Below are positions 54,915 through 64,000 of a stretch of DNA of 64,000 nucleotides, piece after piece; position 1 is the stretch's first letter, and the number at the start of each line of letters is the position of its first letter. Origin of the DNA: Ruminococcus sp. (GTDB lineage Bacteria; Bacillota_A; Clostridia; Oscillospirales; Ruminococcaceae); the NCBI RefSeq assembly GCF_016283395.1, contig NZ_JAEEMU010000043.1, positions 1 to 64,000 on the forward strand, read 5' to 3'. The notes under the pieces are model-generated. The model did not search any database and was not told where the DNA came from. It saw only the letters and a program-made list of their open reading frames with translations. The translations under genes were made by a program, and so were the position numbers.

Positions 54915-55886
54915 ATGGATTACAAAGGCGAAAAGTGTCAAGTTTGTGGAGAGATCTTCACAGATGATGACGATATAGTTGTTTGTCCTGAATGTGGTAC
55001 GCCTCACCATAGAAGCTGTTATATAACCGAGAACAGATGTGCTAATGAAGAATATCATTCTACAGGCAGGAAATGGGAAAGGACTGTTCATAAAAAGCCG
55101 CTTTACAAAGTATGTCCTGTCTGCAATTTCCCCAACAGGGTAACTGACAGCAACTGTCAGCGATGCGGTGCGGAAATAAACGATATTTCGGTAGTTTCAA
55201 TGAATGAGAACGAACCCGAGAAGGTCGAGGATAATATACAGGCTGCTTTTTCGTCGGAGCAGGAAGCGTTTCTTGATCCTATAAAGTATCTCGGGCTTGA
55301 TCCAAATGAGGATATGGGCGGTGCATCTATGCAGGAGGTCACGGATTTTGTCGGACCGAGCACCATATATTATCTTCCAAAATTCAAGCGCATGAAGGAC
55401 GACGGTACAAAGCCTTCATTCAACTTTTTCAGCCTGATATTCCCGACACTGTATTTTGCGAACAGAAAGATGTGGGGCTGGGCTATACTGGCAGCTGTTC
55501 TGGGAGTGCTTCTCAATCTTCCGGCGGATCTTCTGCTGTATATCGAGGAATTTCCCGACAGCCTCGCTACTTTTATCTCGAACAATAAAAGTATGATACA
55601 GGCTGTGAGCGATATATGTCTTGTGGCAGATATTGGCGTAAGAGCTTTATTCTGTTTGTTTGCCAACTGGCTGTATTTCAGATTTGCCATGAATTCGCTG
55701 AAAAAACATAAGACCAGCGGCAGATCTGCTTCCTCCATAAAGGCTGAAGGCGGCATCAAACCTATGAATATGCTTATAATCACAGCAATAAAATACGGCA
55801 TAGGCTTAATAGTTCTTGCTGCATTATACTACGGATTTGAAATGGCAACTACCATAAAGGATTTCAGCACATTATGTCTTATGTAA
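54915..55886 (+). CDS. RING/zinc-ribbon membrane protein
   Basis: 323 aa from the ATG after GCGAAGGAGGCAGAAT. Residues ~8-45 hold a RING/PHD-like Cys/His pattern (CQVCGEIF, CPECGTPHHRSCY), a prokaryotic RING relative, and ~65-90 a second zinc ribbon (CPVCNFPN...CQRCG). The middle and end have four membrane segments (MWGWAILAAVLGVLLNL, VADIGVRALFCLFANWLYF) of DUF2628 type. The cytoplasmic zinc domain probably mediates protein contact; a ubiquitin-like role is not supported. Promoter region AT-rich, single gene. Confidence 0.8.
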   Translation: MDYKGEKCQVCGEIFTDDDDIVVCPECGTPHHRSCYITENRCANEEYHSTGRKWERTVHKKPLYKVCPVCNFPNRVTDSNCQRCGAEINDISVVSMNENEPEKVEDNIQAAFSSEQEAFLDPIKYLGLDPNEDMGGASMQEVTDFVGPSTIYYLPKFKRMKDDGTKPSFNFFSLIFPTLYFANRKMWGWAILAAVLGVLLNLPADLLLYIEEFPDSLATFISNNKSMIQAVSDICLVADIGVRALFCLFANWLYFRFAMNSLKKHKTSGRSASSIKAEGGIKPMNMLIITAIKYGIGLIVLAALYYGFEMATTIKDFSTLCLM

Positions 55887-55989
55887 CAAATGAGCGGACA
55901 GAGCTAAAAAGCTTTACGGCGTCTGTCTGCTCCCAAATAACGATATATGCATATCCGTGTATGCATATTACATAATGGGGGGATATGTT

Positions 55990-56523
55990 TTGAGGCTGAA
56001 AAAAGCATATTTTGCTCTTCTGCCTTTTTTATGTTTCTTTTTCTTTGGCTGTGCTGTTCAGGACTACCCTACATATACTTATCAGGTAGTCAACGGACTT
56101 GGTGAGGATTATCTCATAAACTACTGTGAGCAGACCAATTACCCTGAAAATAATACGAGAGTAAAGGTTTTCAGAGGCAAGAAAAAGGTAATGGACTATA
56201 ACGGCGGAAGTTATGCAGGCTGTAATTCGTATACACCGTCTCAGATAGTGTTTATCTGTAAAAGCGGAGATGTGGATTACTACTACCTGAAGTCACAGCT
56301 TGATGAATATCTGGTGGCTGACGGAATGGTAGACTTAAAAACCAATTACAATATGCTCGTTCTGAATAAAAATAAAGCCGAAATGACTGAAGATGAAAGA
56401 AAGGTCTACTCCAAGACCTCAGCTGCTATACGAAGTGCTGTCTCTGCCGAAGACGTTGAAAAACGCTTTGCAGACTGCGGATACAGTTCATCGGCGTTTA
56501 TGACTTTTTATAATTACAGTTGA
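55990..56523 (+). CDS. Putative lipoprotein, unknown function
   Basis: 177 aa from a TTG start eight bases after GGGGGG; the earlier ATG lacks a ribosome site. Signal peptide LKKAYFALLPFLCFFFFGC with Cys21 as lipobox. The mature part is beta-rich without a recognised motif (YQVVNGLGEDYLINY, NGGSYAGCNSY). It follows the zinc-finger gene by ~100 bp on the same strand. No function can be assigned. Confidence 0.65.
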   Translation: MRLKKAYFALLPFLCFFFFGCAVQDYPTYTYQVVNGLGEDYLINYCEQTNYPENNTRVKVFRGKKKVMDYNGGSYAGCNSYTPSQIVFICKSGDVDYYYLKSQLDEYLVADGMVDLKTNYNMLVLNKNKAEMTEDERKVYSKTSAAIRSAVSAEDVEKRFADCGYSSSAFMTFYNYS

Positions 56524-56524
56524 A

Positions 56525-56562
56525 AAAAAGCCCTGTGTACTTGTGTACACAGGGCTTACATC
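56525..56562. terminator. Terminator shared by the lipoprotein and prepilin genes
   Basis: AAAGCCCTGTGTAC-TT-GTGTACACAGGGCTT, with A-rich and T-rich flanks for both directions. Confidence 0.85.
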
Positions 56563-56573
56563 ATTATTTTTGC

Positions 56574-57134
56574 TTAGTTGTAGTCGGCATCTGTATCAGG
56601 CCACAGCCTGTACATTGGTGTATTTGATGATCCGTCGCCCACCCATATCTCGGTGTTTATCGGATCGCCGTCACGGTAACAGATAAACCAGCGGTTAAGC
56701 GGTTTTCCTGCCTTGGACATAGTATATTTTATAGGTGTTTTTCCCTGACCTGTCAATGAATTGAGTGAGTCCTGGAATAACTTAGCATCGGCACTTCCGC
56801 CGCTCCATAATGAATGATTGCCGCCTGTATTGGCAGAACCGTCTTTCGTGCAGACTGTATAGAGCGTATATGTCTTTGTTGTTCCGTTGTATTTTACAGT
56901 TTTTTGAGAAGTAGTATTGTTCTTAGTGTAGGATAGAGTAGCATCTTCATCATCAGCAATTACAGTCATTACGGCATCGAATATTGTTTTTGCACTTGAA
57001 ATGTCAGCTGTACGTTTGGATTTTCTTACGTAGCCCATTACAGAGGGTACAAGAATTGCAGCCAAAACAGCTATTATCGCAATAACAACGATAAGTTCGA
57101 TAAGTGTAAAACCATGTCTTTTGAATTTTGCCAT
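56574..57134 (-). CDS. Type IV prepilin-like protein
   Basis: 186 aa, starting at MAKFKRHG. Class III signal peptide: GFTLIELIVVIAIIAVL, with cleavage after Gly8, Phe +1 and the key Glu +5; then the helical spine and a globular domain with one Cys pair (VCTKDGS, FICYRDG). A pseudopilin or competence-type pilin. No prepilin peptidase, ATPase or pilin-assembly gene is in the window, so the assembly system must be elsewhere. TGGCAAATTTTAGGGGGAATTTAT gives the ribosome site (GGGGG). Confidence 0.9.
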   Translation of the reverse strand: MAKFKRHGFTLIELIVVIAIIAVLAAILVPSVMGYVRKSKRTADISSAKTIFDAVMTVIADDEDATLSYTKNNTTSQKTVKYNGTTKTYTLYTVCTKDGSANTGGNHSLWSGGSADAKLFQDSLNSLTGQGKTPIKYTMSKAGKPLNRWFICYRDGDPINTEIWVGDGSSNTPMYRLWPDTDADYN

Positions 57135-57316
57135 ATAAATTCCCCCTAACTTATAACGCAAAATAATGATGATTTTTTCTTATTATACGATGTTTTTTTG
57201 AACTTGTCAATACATAGTTCAAAAAAATTTTTTGATGATGTATAGCCAAATCCGAATAATACACCCAGTATATATTCGTGCTGTATCGTTTAATCAATTA
57301 CAGTGGATTTATGTAA

Positions 57317-58534
57317 TTATTTTGTTATAACTTTCTTGAAAGCCTTCTTGCCTTTGCGGACTATGACTTCGCCCTCGAGCTTTATCATTTCCTTAGGATC
57401 GGTTTTCTTTTCATCGTTGACTGTGATTCCGCCCTGCTGAACGAGACGTCTTGCTTCGGAGACAGAAGGAGCAAGCTCAGCCTTTACAAGGAGATTGAGA
57501 AGTCCGATAGCACCGTCTGTAAGGTCAGCGGAGTCTATTTCTGCAACAGGCATATTCTCGTTTGAACCGCTTCCGCCGAAGAGTGCCTTTGCAGCAGCCT
57601 TTGCCTTTTCAGCTTCCTCTTCACCGTGAACAAGCTTTGTGAGCTCGTAAGCGAGAAGCTCCTTAGCAGCGTTGAACTGTGCGCCTTCCATAGTCTTTTC
57701 CATTTCCTCAATCTGCTCTACAGGAACGAATGTGAGCATTTTAAGGCACTTGATAACGTCAGCATCGTCAACGTTTCTCCAGTACTGGAAGAAGTCGTAA
57801 GGAGAAGTCTTTTCGGGATCGAGCCATACTGCGCCCTTTTCGGTCTTACCCATTTTCTTGCCCTCAGAGTTGAGGAGAAGAGTGATAGTCATAGCGTAAG
57901 CGTCCTTGCCCAGCTTACGGCGGATAAGCTCTGTACCACCAAGCATATTGCTCCACTGGTCATCGCCGCCGAACTGCATATTGCAGCCGTATTTCTGGAA
58001 GAGCTGGTAGAAGTCGTAGCTCTGCATTATCATGTAGTTGAATTCGAGGAATGAGAGTCCGCGCTCAAGTCTCTGCTTGTAGCATTCAGCTGTGAGCATA
58101 CGGTTTACGCTGAAATGTGCGCCAACCTCACGGAGAACTTCGATGTAGTTGAGGTTCATGAGCCAGTCAGCGTTGTTGACAACGATAGCCTTATCCTCTG
58201 AGAAGTCGATAAAGCGGCTCATCTGCTTTTTGAAGCAGTCAACGTTGTGCTGTATTGTCTCGGGAGTCATCATCTTACGCATATCCGTCTTGCCTGATGG
58301 ATCGCCGATCATTGCAGTACCGCCGCCGATGAGTACTATAGGCTTGTTGCCTGCCATTTGCAGACGCTTCATAAGGCAGAGTGCCATGAAGTGACCAACG
58401 TGGAGTGAATCGGCTGTAGGATCGAAGCCAATGTAAAAGGTAGCTTTGCCTGCGTTGACAAGCTCCTCTATTTCCTTTTCGTCTGTGAGCTGCGCGAGGA
58501 GTCCTCTGCGCTTGAGTTCTTCAAAAGTAGTCAT
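57317..58534 (-). CDS. tyrS: Tyrosyl-tRNA synthetase
   Basis: 405 aa, ATG after [30 protein letters not shown] holds the HIGH-type box, [14 protein letters not shown] the KMSKS-type box, and the C-terminus is an S4 RNA-binding domain ([17 protein letters not shown]). Charges tRNA-Tyr. A Tyr-type T-box lies ~1 kb upstream on the same strand with the small membrane protein gene between; no terminator separates them, so tyrS may be read from that leader. Confidence 0.97.
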   Translation of the reverse strand: MTTFEELKRRGLLAQLTDEKEIEELVNAGKATFYIGFDPTADSLHVGHFMALCLMKRLQMAGNKPIVLIGGGTAMIGDPSGKTDMRKMMTPETIQHNVDCFKKQMSRFIDFSEDKAIVVNNADWLMNLNYIEVLREVGAHFSVNRMLTAECYKQRLERGLSFLEFNYMIMQSYDFYQLFQKYGCNMQFGGDDQWSNMLGGTELIRRKLGKDAYAMTITLLLNSEGKKMGKTEKGAVWLDPEKTSPYDFFQYWRNVDDADVIKCLKMLTFVPVEQIEEMEKTMEGAQFNAAKELLAYELTKLVHGEEEAEKAKAAAKALFGGSGSNENMPVAEIDSADLTDGAIGLLNLLVKAELAPSVSEARRLVQQGGITVNDEKKTDPKEMIKLEGEVIVRKGKKAFKKVITK

Positions 58535-58559
58535 TATTTATTTCTCCTTTATATTAATT

Positions 58560-58883
58560 ATTCATTGTTATCATTGAGCACTGTTTTAAGCTTTAAGAGC
58601 CATTCGGGCGGCTCATTGCCGTATATTACAAGATTGCCATTTTTGTATTCGCCACATTGACGAAGCCGTTTTCATTATCCCAGAATTCGGCTTCGCTGCA
58701 ATATGGCAGCACAGCTGCAAGGTCGCTAAAACGCTTTTCGTATCTGCGGTCTCCGTCAAATTCGGCATTGAGCTTGTCAGTGTCGATTATTAAGCCGAGG
58801 TCGTCGGTCTTACGGACGAGAACTCCCGTAAAGCTGCTCTTGCCAACACAGTCGAGCCCACCTATAATAGTAAATCTTTTCAT
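58560..58883 (-). pseudogene. Zeta-toxin-like P-loop kinase, broken
   Basis: The start MKRFTIIGGLDCVGKSSFTG is a P-loop close to those of zeta-toxin-type kinases. The frame stops early near 58627 and a second frame then reads YKNGNLVIYGNEPPEWLLKL to a stop at about 58560. A normal zeta-like protein is ~200 aa, so there is both a frameshift (around 58640-58655) and an internal loss of the middle. Non-functional relic. Confidence 0.65.
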
Positions 58884-58966
58884 ATTTTACCTGTTAAATA
58901 TTACACAGATAAGCAATGAAAACGTCGGGCGTTTTCATGTATATCACGACCTTTCGCGTACATTGC

Positions 58967-59428
58967 TCAGTCTGCGTGTTTCATTATGGCTTTGAGCAGA
59001 CCGAGGAAAGCGGAGTGTATGAAGGTACGGACTGCTACAAGGAACTGTCCGCCCATAAATATATATTTAATGTATCCGTAGAAGTTTTCGCCGAAGCTGC
59101 CTGTATTCTTCTGCACAAGTGTGTCCATGTAGGGCTCAACGGTGGTATTTCCGAATGTGACGAACTCCACGAATACTGCAAGGAGTATCGCTATGGTAAA
59201 TCCCAGGTTTAGATTTGCACTGTCAAGACCTGCAAGTCCCGAAAACGGGTGAATATACCTTGTGAACAGCGATGTGAAGCAAAAACACAGCACAGTGCAT
59301 ACAGTCATGCGTATAAAAGGTGAGTCCGCACCGTTTTTTGCAGGGCTCGTGAAGCCGATATACATAAACAAAAGCGAAACAAGGAATACTGTCAGCGAAA
59401 GACTGAGATATCCTATTGCTTTTTTCAT
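58967..59428 (-). CDS. Small membrane protein under a Tyr T-box
   Basis: 153 aa from the ATG after GGAGAGGAGTGAACGCC. Four hydrophobic segments: GYLSLSLTVFLVSLLFMYIG, FIRMTVCTVLCFCFTSLF, NLGFTIAILLAVFVEFV and FMGGQFLVAVRTFIHSAFLG. No known family. The whole leader in front is a T-box whose specifier reads TAC (Tyr), so expression rises when tyrosine or Tyr-tRNA is short. A tyrosine transport role is the obvious guess; other possibilities are a bystander gene placed between leader and tyrS. Confidence 0.65.
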   Translation of the reverse strand: MKKAIGYLSLSLTVFLVSLLFMYIGFTSPAKNGADSPFIRMTVCTVLCFCFTSLFTRYIHPFSGLAGLDSANLNLGFTIAILLAVFVEFVTFGNTTVEPYMDTLVQKNTGSFGENFYGYIKYIFMGGQFLVAVRTFIHSAFLGLLKAIMKHAD

Positions 59429-59452
59429 GGCGTTCACTCCTCTCCGAAAAAT

Positions 59453-59722
59453 AAAAGCCCCCGAACAGCATAAACTGTCCGGGGGCGAAGTTACTCGCGG
59501 TACCACCCCGATTTTTCCGTATATACGGAACTCGAGAAGCTGTAACGGGCTGCCCGTCCGCACCTACTGAAAAGCTTCAATGCGGCAACTCCCGAATGTA
59601 AGTCTCTGTACGCCGTCATTCCCTTGCACCGTACGGGAACTCTCTGTATCGGGCACTGTACAGGTTTTATTCGTTCACAGTATTTACCTGTTTATCATAC
59701 CACATCTTTTTTAGCTTGTCAA
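59453..59722 (-). ncRNA. T-box leader with Tyr specifier
   Basis: Minus strand: TTGACA (59717-59722), 17 bp, TATGAT (59694-59699). The stem I apical motif AGAGAG...GGTGCAAGG is present as in the valS leader. The specifier position, aligned with the Val GTA of valS (nine identical-length downstream bases ending TTCGG(G)AG), is TAC at 59598-59600. T-box GGGTGGTACCGCGAG at 59494-59508, then terminator GCCCCCGGACAGTT/AACTGTTCGGGGGC-like stem (59453-59486) with a T-run. Confidence 0.85.
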
Positions 59723-59740
59723 GAGCCATAAGCAAGATTT

Positions 59741-60868
59741 TCAGGCAGTTGAGCGGCAATGCTTTTTCCTTTTCTCCGTGTACATATTATCGTCCATTTC
59801 GTTGAGGAACTTATCGATAGTGTCTGCACCGCTGAAAAGGCTCTTTCCGATTGAGAAAGACAGCTGATAATCGCTTCTGTCCTCAGCATTGAATTTGCTG
59901 AGCTGATTTCTGATGCTCTTTTCGATATTGAGCAGATCGAATTCGCTGTCAGCTTCGGATATGATGATGAATTCATCACCTGCAAAACGAACGGCTACGC
60001 TCTTTGACGGCTTTGCACTGCGTATTATCTCTGCGGCATTGATAAGAGCCTTATCTCCTGTTGAATGACCGTACATATCATTTATGCTCTTGAAGAAGTC
60101 GATATCTATCATTATACCGCCAACCTGAGCACCTCTGCACGATATATCGGACAGGATATGGTCGAGATAATTACGGTTGTAAAGCTGTGTAAGAGGATCA
60201 ATGTAGGAAAGCTCGTTCTGTAAACTCATATATGTTCCTGCGAGAGCGATCGCTATGGAACACCATACAAGGGATATGCCGTAGAACAGGAGCTGTGTCG
60301 TCGAACCTATTATAATTGGAGTTATAAACATCCATATCGGGAAAAATCTGGCTTTCGGTGAACCTTTATAGTATCTGTGTCTTACAACTACGCTTAGACC
60401 AAGATAAAGGAAAACGCTGAAAAAGTAGATATATCCCAGAGGCTGACGATGATACACATTGTTTTCATCAATTGAGAAAAGATAACCCCATTTGAGGTTA
60501 GGGATAAGTGCGAGAATAAGTAATACCGATGGTATTGCAAGACGAGTATAGTATTTTTTTAATCGGCTTTTCTGTTTATATAGCCTTAGATCAACGTAAA
60601 CACACCACATGAATGAAAGAGAGACATTCATAGCGAAAAGAACTGTATTTATGATGGCTGTCAGGGCAGTTGCACCTGCAAAAGTTTTGCCGTCTACCCA
60701 GAAGGCAACAGTTTCGCCTAAACAAGCTGCTATTGTAATACCTATCATAGCAGAAAAAACTCTGTCACTCAGCTGTTTGCGCTGACGAACGAGATAACTG
60801 CTGATAAGAAGTACGAAGAGTATCGTTACACCTATCAAGTTAGTTACTGTGATAGCTTGTAGATTCAT
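59741..60868 (-). CDS. Diguanylate cyclase (GGDEF) with N-terminal membrane domain
   Basis: 375 aa from the ATG after GGGGAAGGAGGATTCT. Seven or so hydrophobic segments in residues ~1-195 form the sensor, followed by the GGDEF domain (DPLTQLYNRNYLDHIL, MIDIDFFKSINDMYGH). The signature loop is RFAGDEF: first Gly changed to Ala, which many active cyclases tolerate. Makes cyclic-di-GMP from two GTP; no RxxD inhibition site is visible just before the loop. Signal unknown. Single gene. Confidence 0.88.
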   Translation of the reverse strand: MNLQAITVTNLIGVTILFVLLISSYLVRQRKQLSDRVFSAMIGITIAACLGETVAFWVDGKTFAGATALTAIINTVLFAMNVSLSFMWCVYVDLRLYKQKSRLKKYYTRLAIPSVLLILALIPNLKWGYLFSIDENNVYHRQPLGYIYFFSVFLYLGLSVVVRHRYYKGSPKARFFPIWMFITPIIIGSTTQLLFYGISLVWCSIAIALAGTYMSLQNELSYIDPLTQLYNRNYLDHILSDISCRGAQVGGIMIDIDFFKSINDMYGHSTGDKALINAAEIIRSAKPSKSVAVRFAGDEFIIISEADSEFDLLNIEKSIRNQLSKFNAEDRSDYQLSFSIGKSLFSGADTIDKFLNEMDDNMYTEKRKKHCRSTA

Positions 60869-61028
60869 AGAATCCTCCTTCCCCATAGAAGACCATACTC
60901 ATTATAACACATTATATATATGCAGGCAAGCTTTTAACTAAAAATTTACAAAATGTGCCTAAAATGTTTGGATTTGCAATGATTTTACCATGAATTGTTA
61001 CTGATTTTAGTTTTTTTCGGTTTGGTAC

Positions 61029-61057
61029 TTGAAATTTGAAAAGGTTTGATATATAAT
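61029..61057 (+). promoter_or_regulatory. Promoter of the DUF1846 gene
   Basis: TTGAAA (61029-61034), 17 bp, TATAAT (61052-61057); the region between 60869 and 61028 is AT-rich with nothing further seen. Confidence 0.7.
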
Positions 61058-61090
61058 AAGTTATGATGTTTTAACGGGAGGAATAAGTAA

Positions 61091-62560
61091 ATGAGTTTTA
61101 AAATCGGATTTGATAACGAAAAATACCTCAAAACACAGTCTGAACACATCAGACAGCGCATCTCACAGTTTGGTGATAAGCTCTATCTTGAATTCGGAGG
61201 CAAGCTTTTCGATGATTTCCATGCTTCGAGAGTACTTCCGGGATTTAAGCCCGACAGTAAGCTACAGATGCTTCTTCAGCTTAAAGAAGATGCAGAGATA
61301 GTTATCGTCATAAACTCTGACGATATCGAAAAGAACAAGGTCAGAGGCGACCTCGGTATAACATACGATGTAGATGTTATCCGTCTTTTCAATGTTTTTA
61401 CAAAAATCGGACTTTATGTGAGCAGTGTTGTTCTTACCCGTTATGATGGTCAGCCTACAGCAGACGCTTTCCAGAAGAGACTTGAAGCTCTCGGCATAAA
61501 GGTATACCACCATTACAGCATCAAGGGCTATCCTTCAAATCTTCAGTATATCATCAGTGATGAGGGATACGGCCAAAATGATTATATCGTAACGAGCCGC
61601 AAACTCGTTGTTATAACAGCTCCCGGACCCGGAAGTGGTAAAATGGCTACCTGTCTTTCACAGCTCTACCATGAGCACAAGAGAGGCGTAAATGCAGGAT
61701 ATGCAAAGTTCGAGACATTCCCCATATGGAACCTTCCTCTCCGTCACCCTGTCAATATCGCTTACGAGGCTGCAACAGCAGACCTTAACGATGTTAATAT
61801 GATAGATCCTTTCCACCTTGAAGCTTACGGCAAGACTACTGTAAACTACAACCGTGATGTGGAGATATTCCCTGTGCTCAATGCAATGTTTGAGACTATC
61901 CTCGGTGAATCTCCGTACAAATCGCCTACGGATATGGGCGTTAATATGGCAGGAAACTGTATCGTTGACGATGAAGCTGTATGCGAAGCAGCCAAGCAGG
62001 AGATAGTCCGCCGTTATTATACAGGTATGTGTGATTTTCGTAAGGGACTCATCTCGAATGACGAGGTAATGAAGCTTGAACTTCTTATGAAGCAGGCAAG
62101 CGTAACTGTTGAGGACAGAAAAGTGGTTGCAGCTGCTCTTGAAAAGGAAAAGGAAACCGAAGGACCTGCGGCAGCAATGGAACTTCCTGACGGTATTATA
62201 CTTACAGGACGCACTTCAAATCTTCTCGGTGCAGTATCCGCACTTCTCATAAATGCATTGAAGCATTTTGCAAAGATAGATGATGATATACTCCTTATGT
62301 CTCCTCATGTAATCGAGCCTATCATGGCATTAAAGGTAAATCATCTCGGCAACAACAACCCGAGAATGCATACCGATGAAACTCTTATAGCACTTTCTAT
62401 CTGTGCAAATACAGATGAAAACGCTAAGAAGGCTATGGAGCAGATATCAAAGCTCCGCGGCTGTGAGGTACATTCAACTGTTATACTTTCGGCAGTTGAC
62501 GAGCGTATCTTCAAGAGACTGGGCATCAACCTTACCTGCGAACCTAAATACGAATCATAA
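61091..62560 (+). CDS. DUF1846 family protein
   Basis: 489 aa, ATG after CGGGAGGAATAAGTAA. Matches DUF1846 in length and opening (IGFDNEKYLKTQSEHIRQRI). The segment ITAPGPGSGKMATCLSQ at 176-192 resembles a P-loop; VNHLGNNNPRMHTDETLIAL is near the end. Function unknown, but widely conserved in Firmicutes. Probably cytoplasmic and highly expressed by codon use. Ends at its own terminator. Confidence 0.92.
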   Translation: MSFKIGFDNEKYLKTQSEHIRQRISQFGDKLYLEFGGKLFDDFHASRVLPGFKPDSKLQMLLQLKEDAEIVIVINSDDIEKNKVRGDLGITYDVDVIRLFNVFTKIGLYVSSVVLTRYDGQPTADAFQKRLEALGIKVYHHYSIKGYPSNLQYIISDEGYGQNDYIVTSRKLVVITAPGPGSGKMATCLSQLYHEHKRGVNAGYAKFETFPIWNLPLRHPVNIAYEAATADLNDVNMIDPFHLEAYGKTTVNYNRDVEIFPVLNAMFETILGESPYKSPTDMGVNMAGNCIVDDEAVCEAAKQEIVRRYYTGMCDFRKGLISNDEVMKLELLMKQASVTVEDRKVVAAALEKEKETEGPAAAMELPDGIILTGRTSNLLGAVSALLINALKHFAKIDDDILLMSPHVIEPIMALKVNHLGNNNPRMHTDETLIALSICANTDENAKKAMEQISKLRGCEVHSTVILSAVDERIFKRLGINLTCEPKYES

Positions 62561-62567
62561 TAGAAAA

Positions 62568-62622
62568 AGAAGCGATCTTATGGTCGCTTCTTTTTTGTAG
62601 GGAACGCCGCCCTCGGCGTTCC
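62568..62622. terminator. DUF1846 terminator and adjoining palindromic repeat
   Basis: AAGAAGCGA-TCTTATGG-TCGCTTCTTTTTT (62568-62597). Next to it GGAACGCCG-CCCT-CGGCGTTCC (62601-62622), same family as 38680-38701. Confidence 0.8.
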
Positions 62623-62647
62623 GAACTTGAAATGGGGTTATAAGATA

Positions 62648-62675
62648 AAAGCTCCCAAAATATGGGAGCTTATTT
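62648..62675 (-). terminator. Rubredoxin terminator
   Basis: AAGCTCCCA-AAATA-TGGGAGCTT with T-rich end on the minus strand. Confidence 0.85.
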
Positions 62676-62831
62676 TTATTGTTCAGAGAACATCTCTTTG
62701 CCGACTCCGCAGAGAGGACATTCAAAATCATCGGGAAGATCTTCAAACTTTGTGCCGGGAGCAATACCGTTTTCGGGAGAACCCTTTTCCTCATCGTATT
62801 CCCAGCCGCAAGCGTCACATACGTATACCAC
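62676..62831 (-). CDS. Rubredoxin
   Basis: 51 aa from a GTG seven bases after GGAGG (AAAGGAGGTGTAGAT), giving [21 protein letters not shown] and CPLCG are the two CxxCG knuckles that hold a single iron; [14 protein letters not shown] completes the family pattern. A small electron carrier, commonly serving peroxide or oxygen reduction in anaerobes. The longer ATG start in this frame would add 12 unlikely residues. Divergent from uvrA. Confidence 0.95.
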   Translation of the reverse strand: MVYVCDACGWEYDEEKGSPENGIAPGTKFEDLPDDFECPLCGVGKEMFSEQ

Positions 62832-63064
62832 ATCTACACCTCCTTTGTCAATGATATGCTCCTGCATGGAGCTCTTTTAATATCCCTTTTTACTTTGTTA
62901 ATTCCCATTATATAGTAATATTGTGAACAAATCAAGGTGGGAAATAAAAATATTTATGTTAAAAGAAGAAAATATGTTCGATACCTTTATTTTTTATAAT
63001 AAGTGTGTTATAATACTATTTGTACGCATAATGAAAATATCTGTAGTATTTTGAGGAGTACCAT

Positions 63065-64000
63065 ATGACCGATAAAATTGTAATTAAAGGCGCAAGAGCC
63101 AATAATCTTAAAAATATAGACCTTGAACTGCCGCGTGACCGCCTTATCGTTATGACTGGACTTTCGGGCTCGGGAAAATCCTCCCTTGCCTTTGACACTA
63201 TCTACGCCGACGGTCAGCGGCGCTACGTTGAGAGCCTTTCATCATACGCAAGAATGTTCCTCGGACAAATGGAAAAGCCCGATGTTGACAGCATCGAGGG
63301 ACTTTCTCCTGCTATATCCATAGACCAGAAAACAACATCTAAAAATCCTCGTTCCACTGTTGGAACTGTTACCGAGATATACGACTATCTCCGACTTTTA
63401 TACGCAAGGATAGGCGTTCCGCATTGTCCTGTCTGCGGCAGAGTCATAACACAGCAGACCGTTGACCAGATAGTTGATACCCTTATGGCACTTCCTGTAG
63501 GCACTAAGCTCCAGCTTCTTGCTCCTATTGTAAGGAACAGAAAAGGACAGTACGCGAAAGAGCTTGAAAGCGCAAGAAAATCGGGATTTGTCCGTGTCCG
63601 CGTTGATGGTATAATGTACGAGCTTACGGAAGAGATAAAGCTGGACAAGAATAAAAAGCACAATATCGAGATAATCGTTGACCGTATAGTTATCAAAGAG
63701 GGGATAGAGTCACGTATCGCCGACAGCCTTGAAACTATATTCAGTCTCACAGGCGGACTTGCAATTGCTGACGTTATCGGCGGCGAGGAGATACTTTTCT
63801 CTCAGAATTACGCCTGCCCGGAGCATAATATAAGCATAGGCGAGCTTGAACCTGTTATGTTCTCGTTCAATAATCCTGTGGGAGCTTGCCCCAAGTGTAC
63901 AGGACTTGGAGTTTTCAGACATATTGATCCGGATCTTGTTGTCCCGAACAAGGAGCTTTCTATCGAGGACGGAGCTATAAACGCTTCGGGCTGGAACAGC
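63065..64000 (+). CDS. uvrA: Excinuclease ABC subunit A, N-terminal part (runs off the window)
   Basis: 312 codons visible, open to the right edge; ATG after [36 protein letters not shown], then Walker [11 protein letters not shown], the UvrA-specific [20 protein letters not shown] and the zinc finger CPVCGRV are unmistakable. UvrA scans DNA for bulky lesions and loads UvrB. Full length should be ~940 aa. Typical spacing to divergent rubredoxin (~230 bp) leaves room for promoters. Confidence 0.98.
   Translation, partial: MTDKIVIKGARANNLKNIDLELPRDRLIVMTGLSGSGKSSLAFDTIYADGQRRYVESLSSYARMFLGQMEKPDVDSIEGLSPAISIDQKTTSKNPRSTVGTVTEIYDYLRLLYARIGVPHCPVCGRVITQQTVDQIVDTLMALPVGTKLQLLAPIVRNRKGQYAKELESARKSGFVRVRVDGIMYELTEEIKLDKNKKHNIEIIVDRIVIKEGIESRIADSLETIFSLTGGLAIADVIGGEEILFSQNYACPEHNISIGELEPVMFSFNNPVGACPKCTGLGVFRHIDPDLVVPNKELSIEDGAINASGWNS

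Overview
This window looks like chromosome of a low- to mid-GC Gram-positive gut or rumen anaerobe of the Ruminococcus group (Oscillospiraceae). The case for this is two secreted proteins with type I dockerin repeats (cellulosome attachment), T-box leaders on tRNA-synthetase-type transcription units, TTGACA/17/TATAAT promoters with strong GGAGG sites, and gene families typical of Clostridia (DUF1846, DUF421, C26 amidotransferase, NADP-type GdhA). This is inferred from reading the sequence; no database search was possible.

Layout. 1-2600: gene debris (PhzF and SRAP-peptidase remnants) around one putative lipoprotein. 2550-15540: an unusual locus. A minus-strand run encodes a KaiC-like/PEP-synthase-like fusion, a FUSC-type membrane protein fused to a HAD domain, a circularly permuted ATP-grasp amidoligase, an alpha-E protein, a transglutaminase, two AstE/AspA-like proteins (one with its zinc ligands lost), a Thr-rich peptide and a RelA/SpoT-domain protein. 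It is flanked by a plus-strand C26 glutamine-amidotransferase-like hydrolase and a glutamine-dependent NAD synthetase. Five transcripts here begin with the same motif, AGC-AANGGY-GCT, overlapping a U-tract terminator. I read this as a candidate antitermination (ANTAR-like) nitrogen regulon controlling a peptide or isopeptide system. It is the most interesting part of the window.

15900-30700: decayed accessory region. It has tRNA 3' fragments at 15931, 20334 and 30381 and three diverged copies of an att-like repeat with 11-bp-spaced TTTCCGTTAT pairs. It also holds fragments of a resolvase, a tyrosine integrase, a Fic protein and a small helix-hairpin-helix-like protein, plus two dockerin genes (one frameshifted), an acyltransferase, an XRE regulator, a possible small RNA, an HNH endonuclease, an ECF sigma/anti-sigma pair, an SDR and a PutP symporter.

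30700-64000: mostly core genes: flavodoxin, MetY, HD protein, GdhA, cytidylate-kinase-like protein, YetF-like protein, RF2 (no programmed frameshift), ValS behind a Val T-box, HtrA, a CNNM/CorC-type transporter, a variant protein kinase, an MBOAT/SGNH acetylation pair, FolD, Lgt, an M16 protease pair, a zinc-finger membrane protein, a prepilin, TyrS, a small membrane protein behind a Tyr T-box, a GGDEF protein, DUF1846, rubredoxin and the start of UvrA. AT-rich and palindromic intergenic repeats are scattered here.
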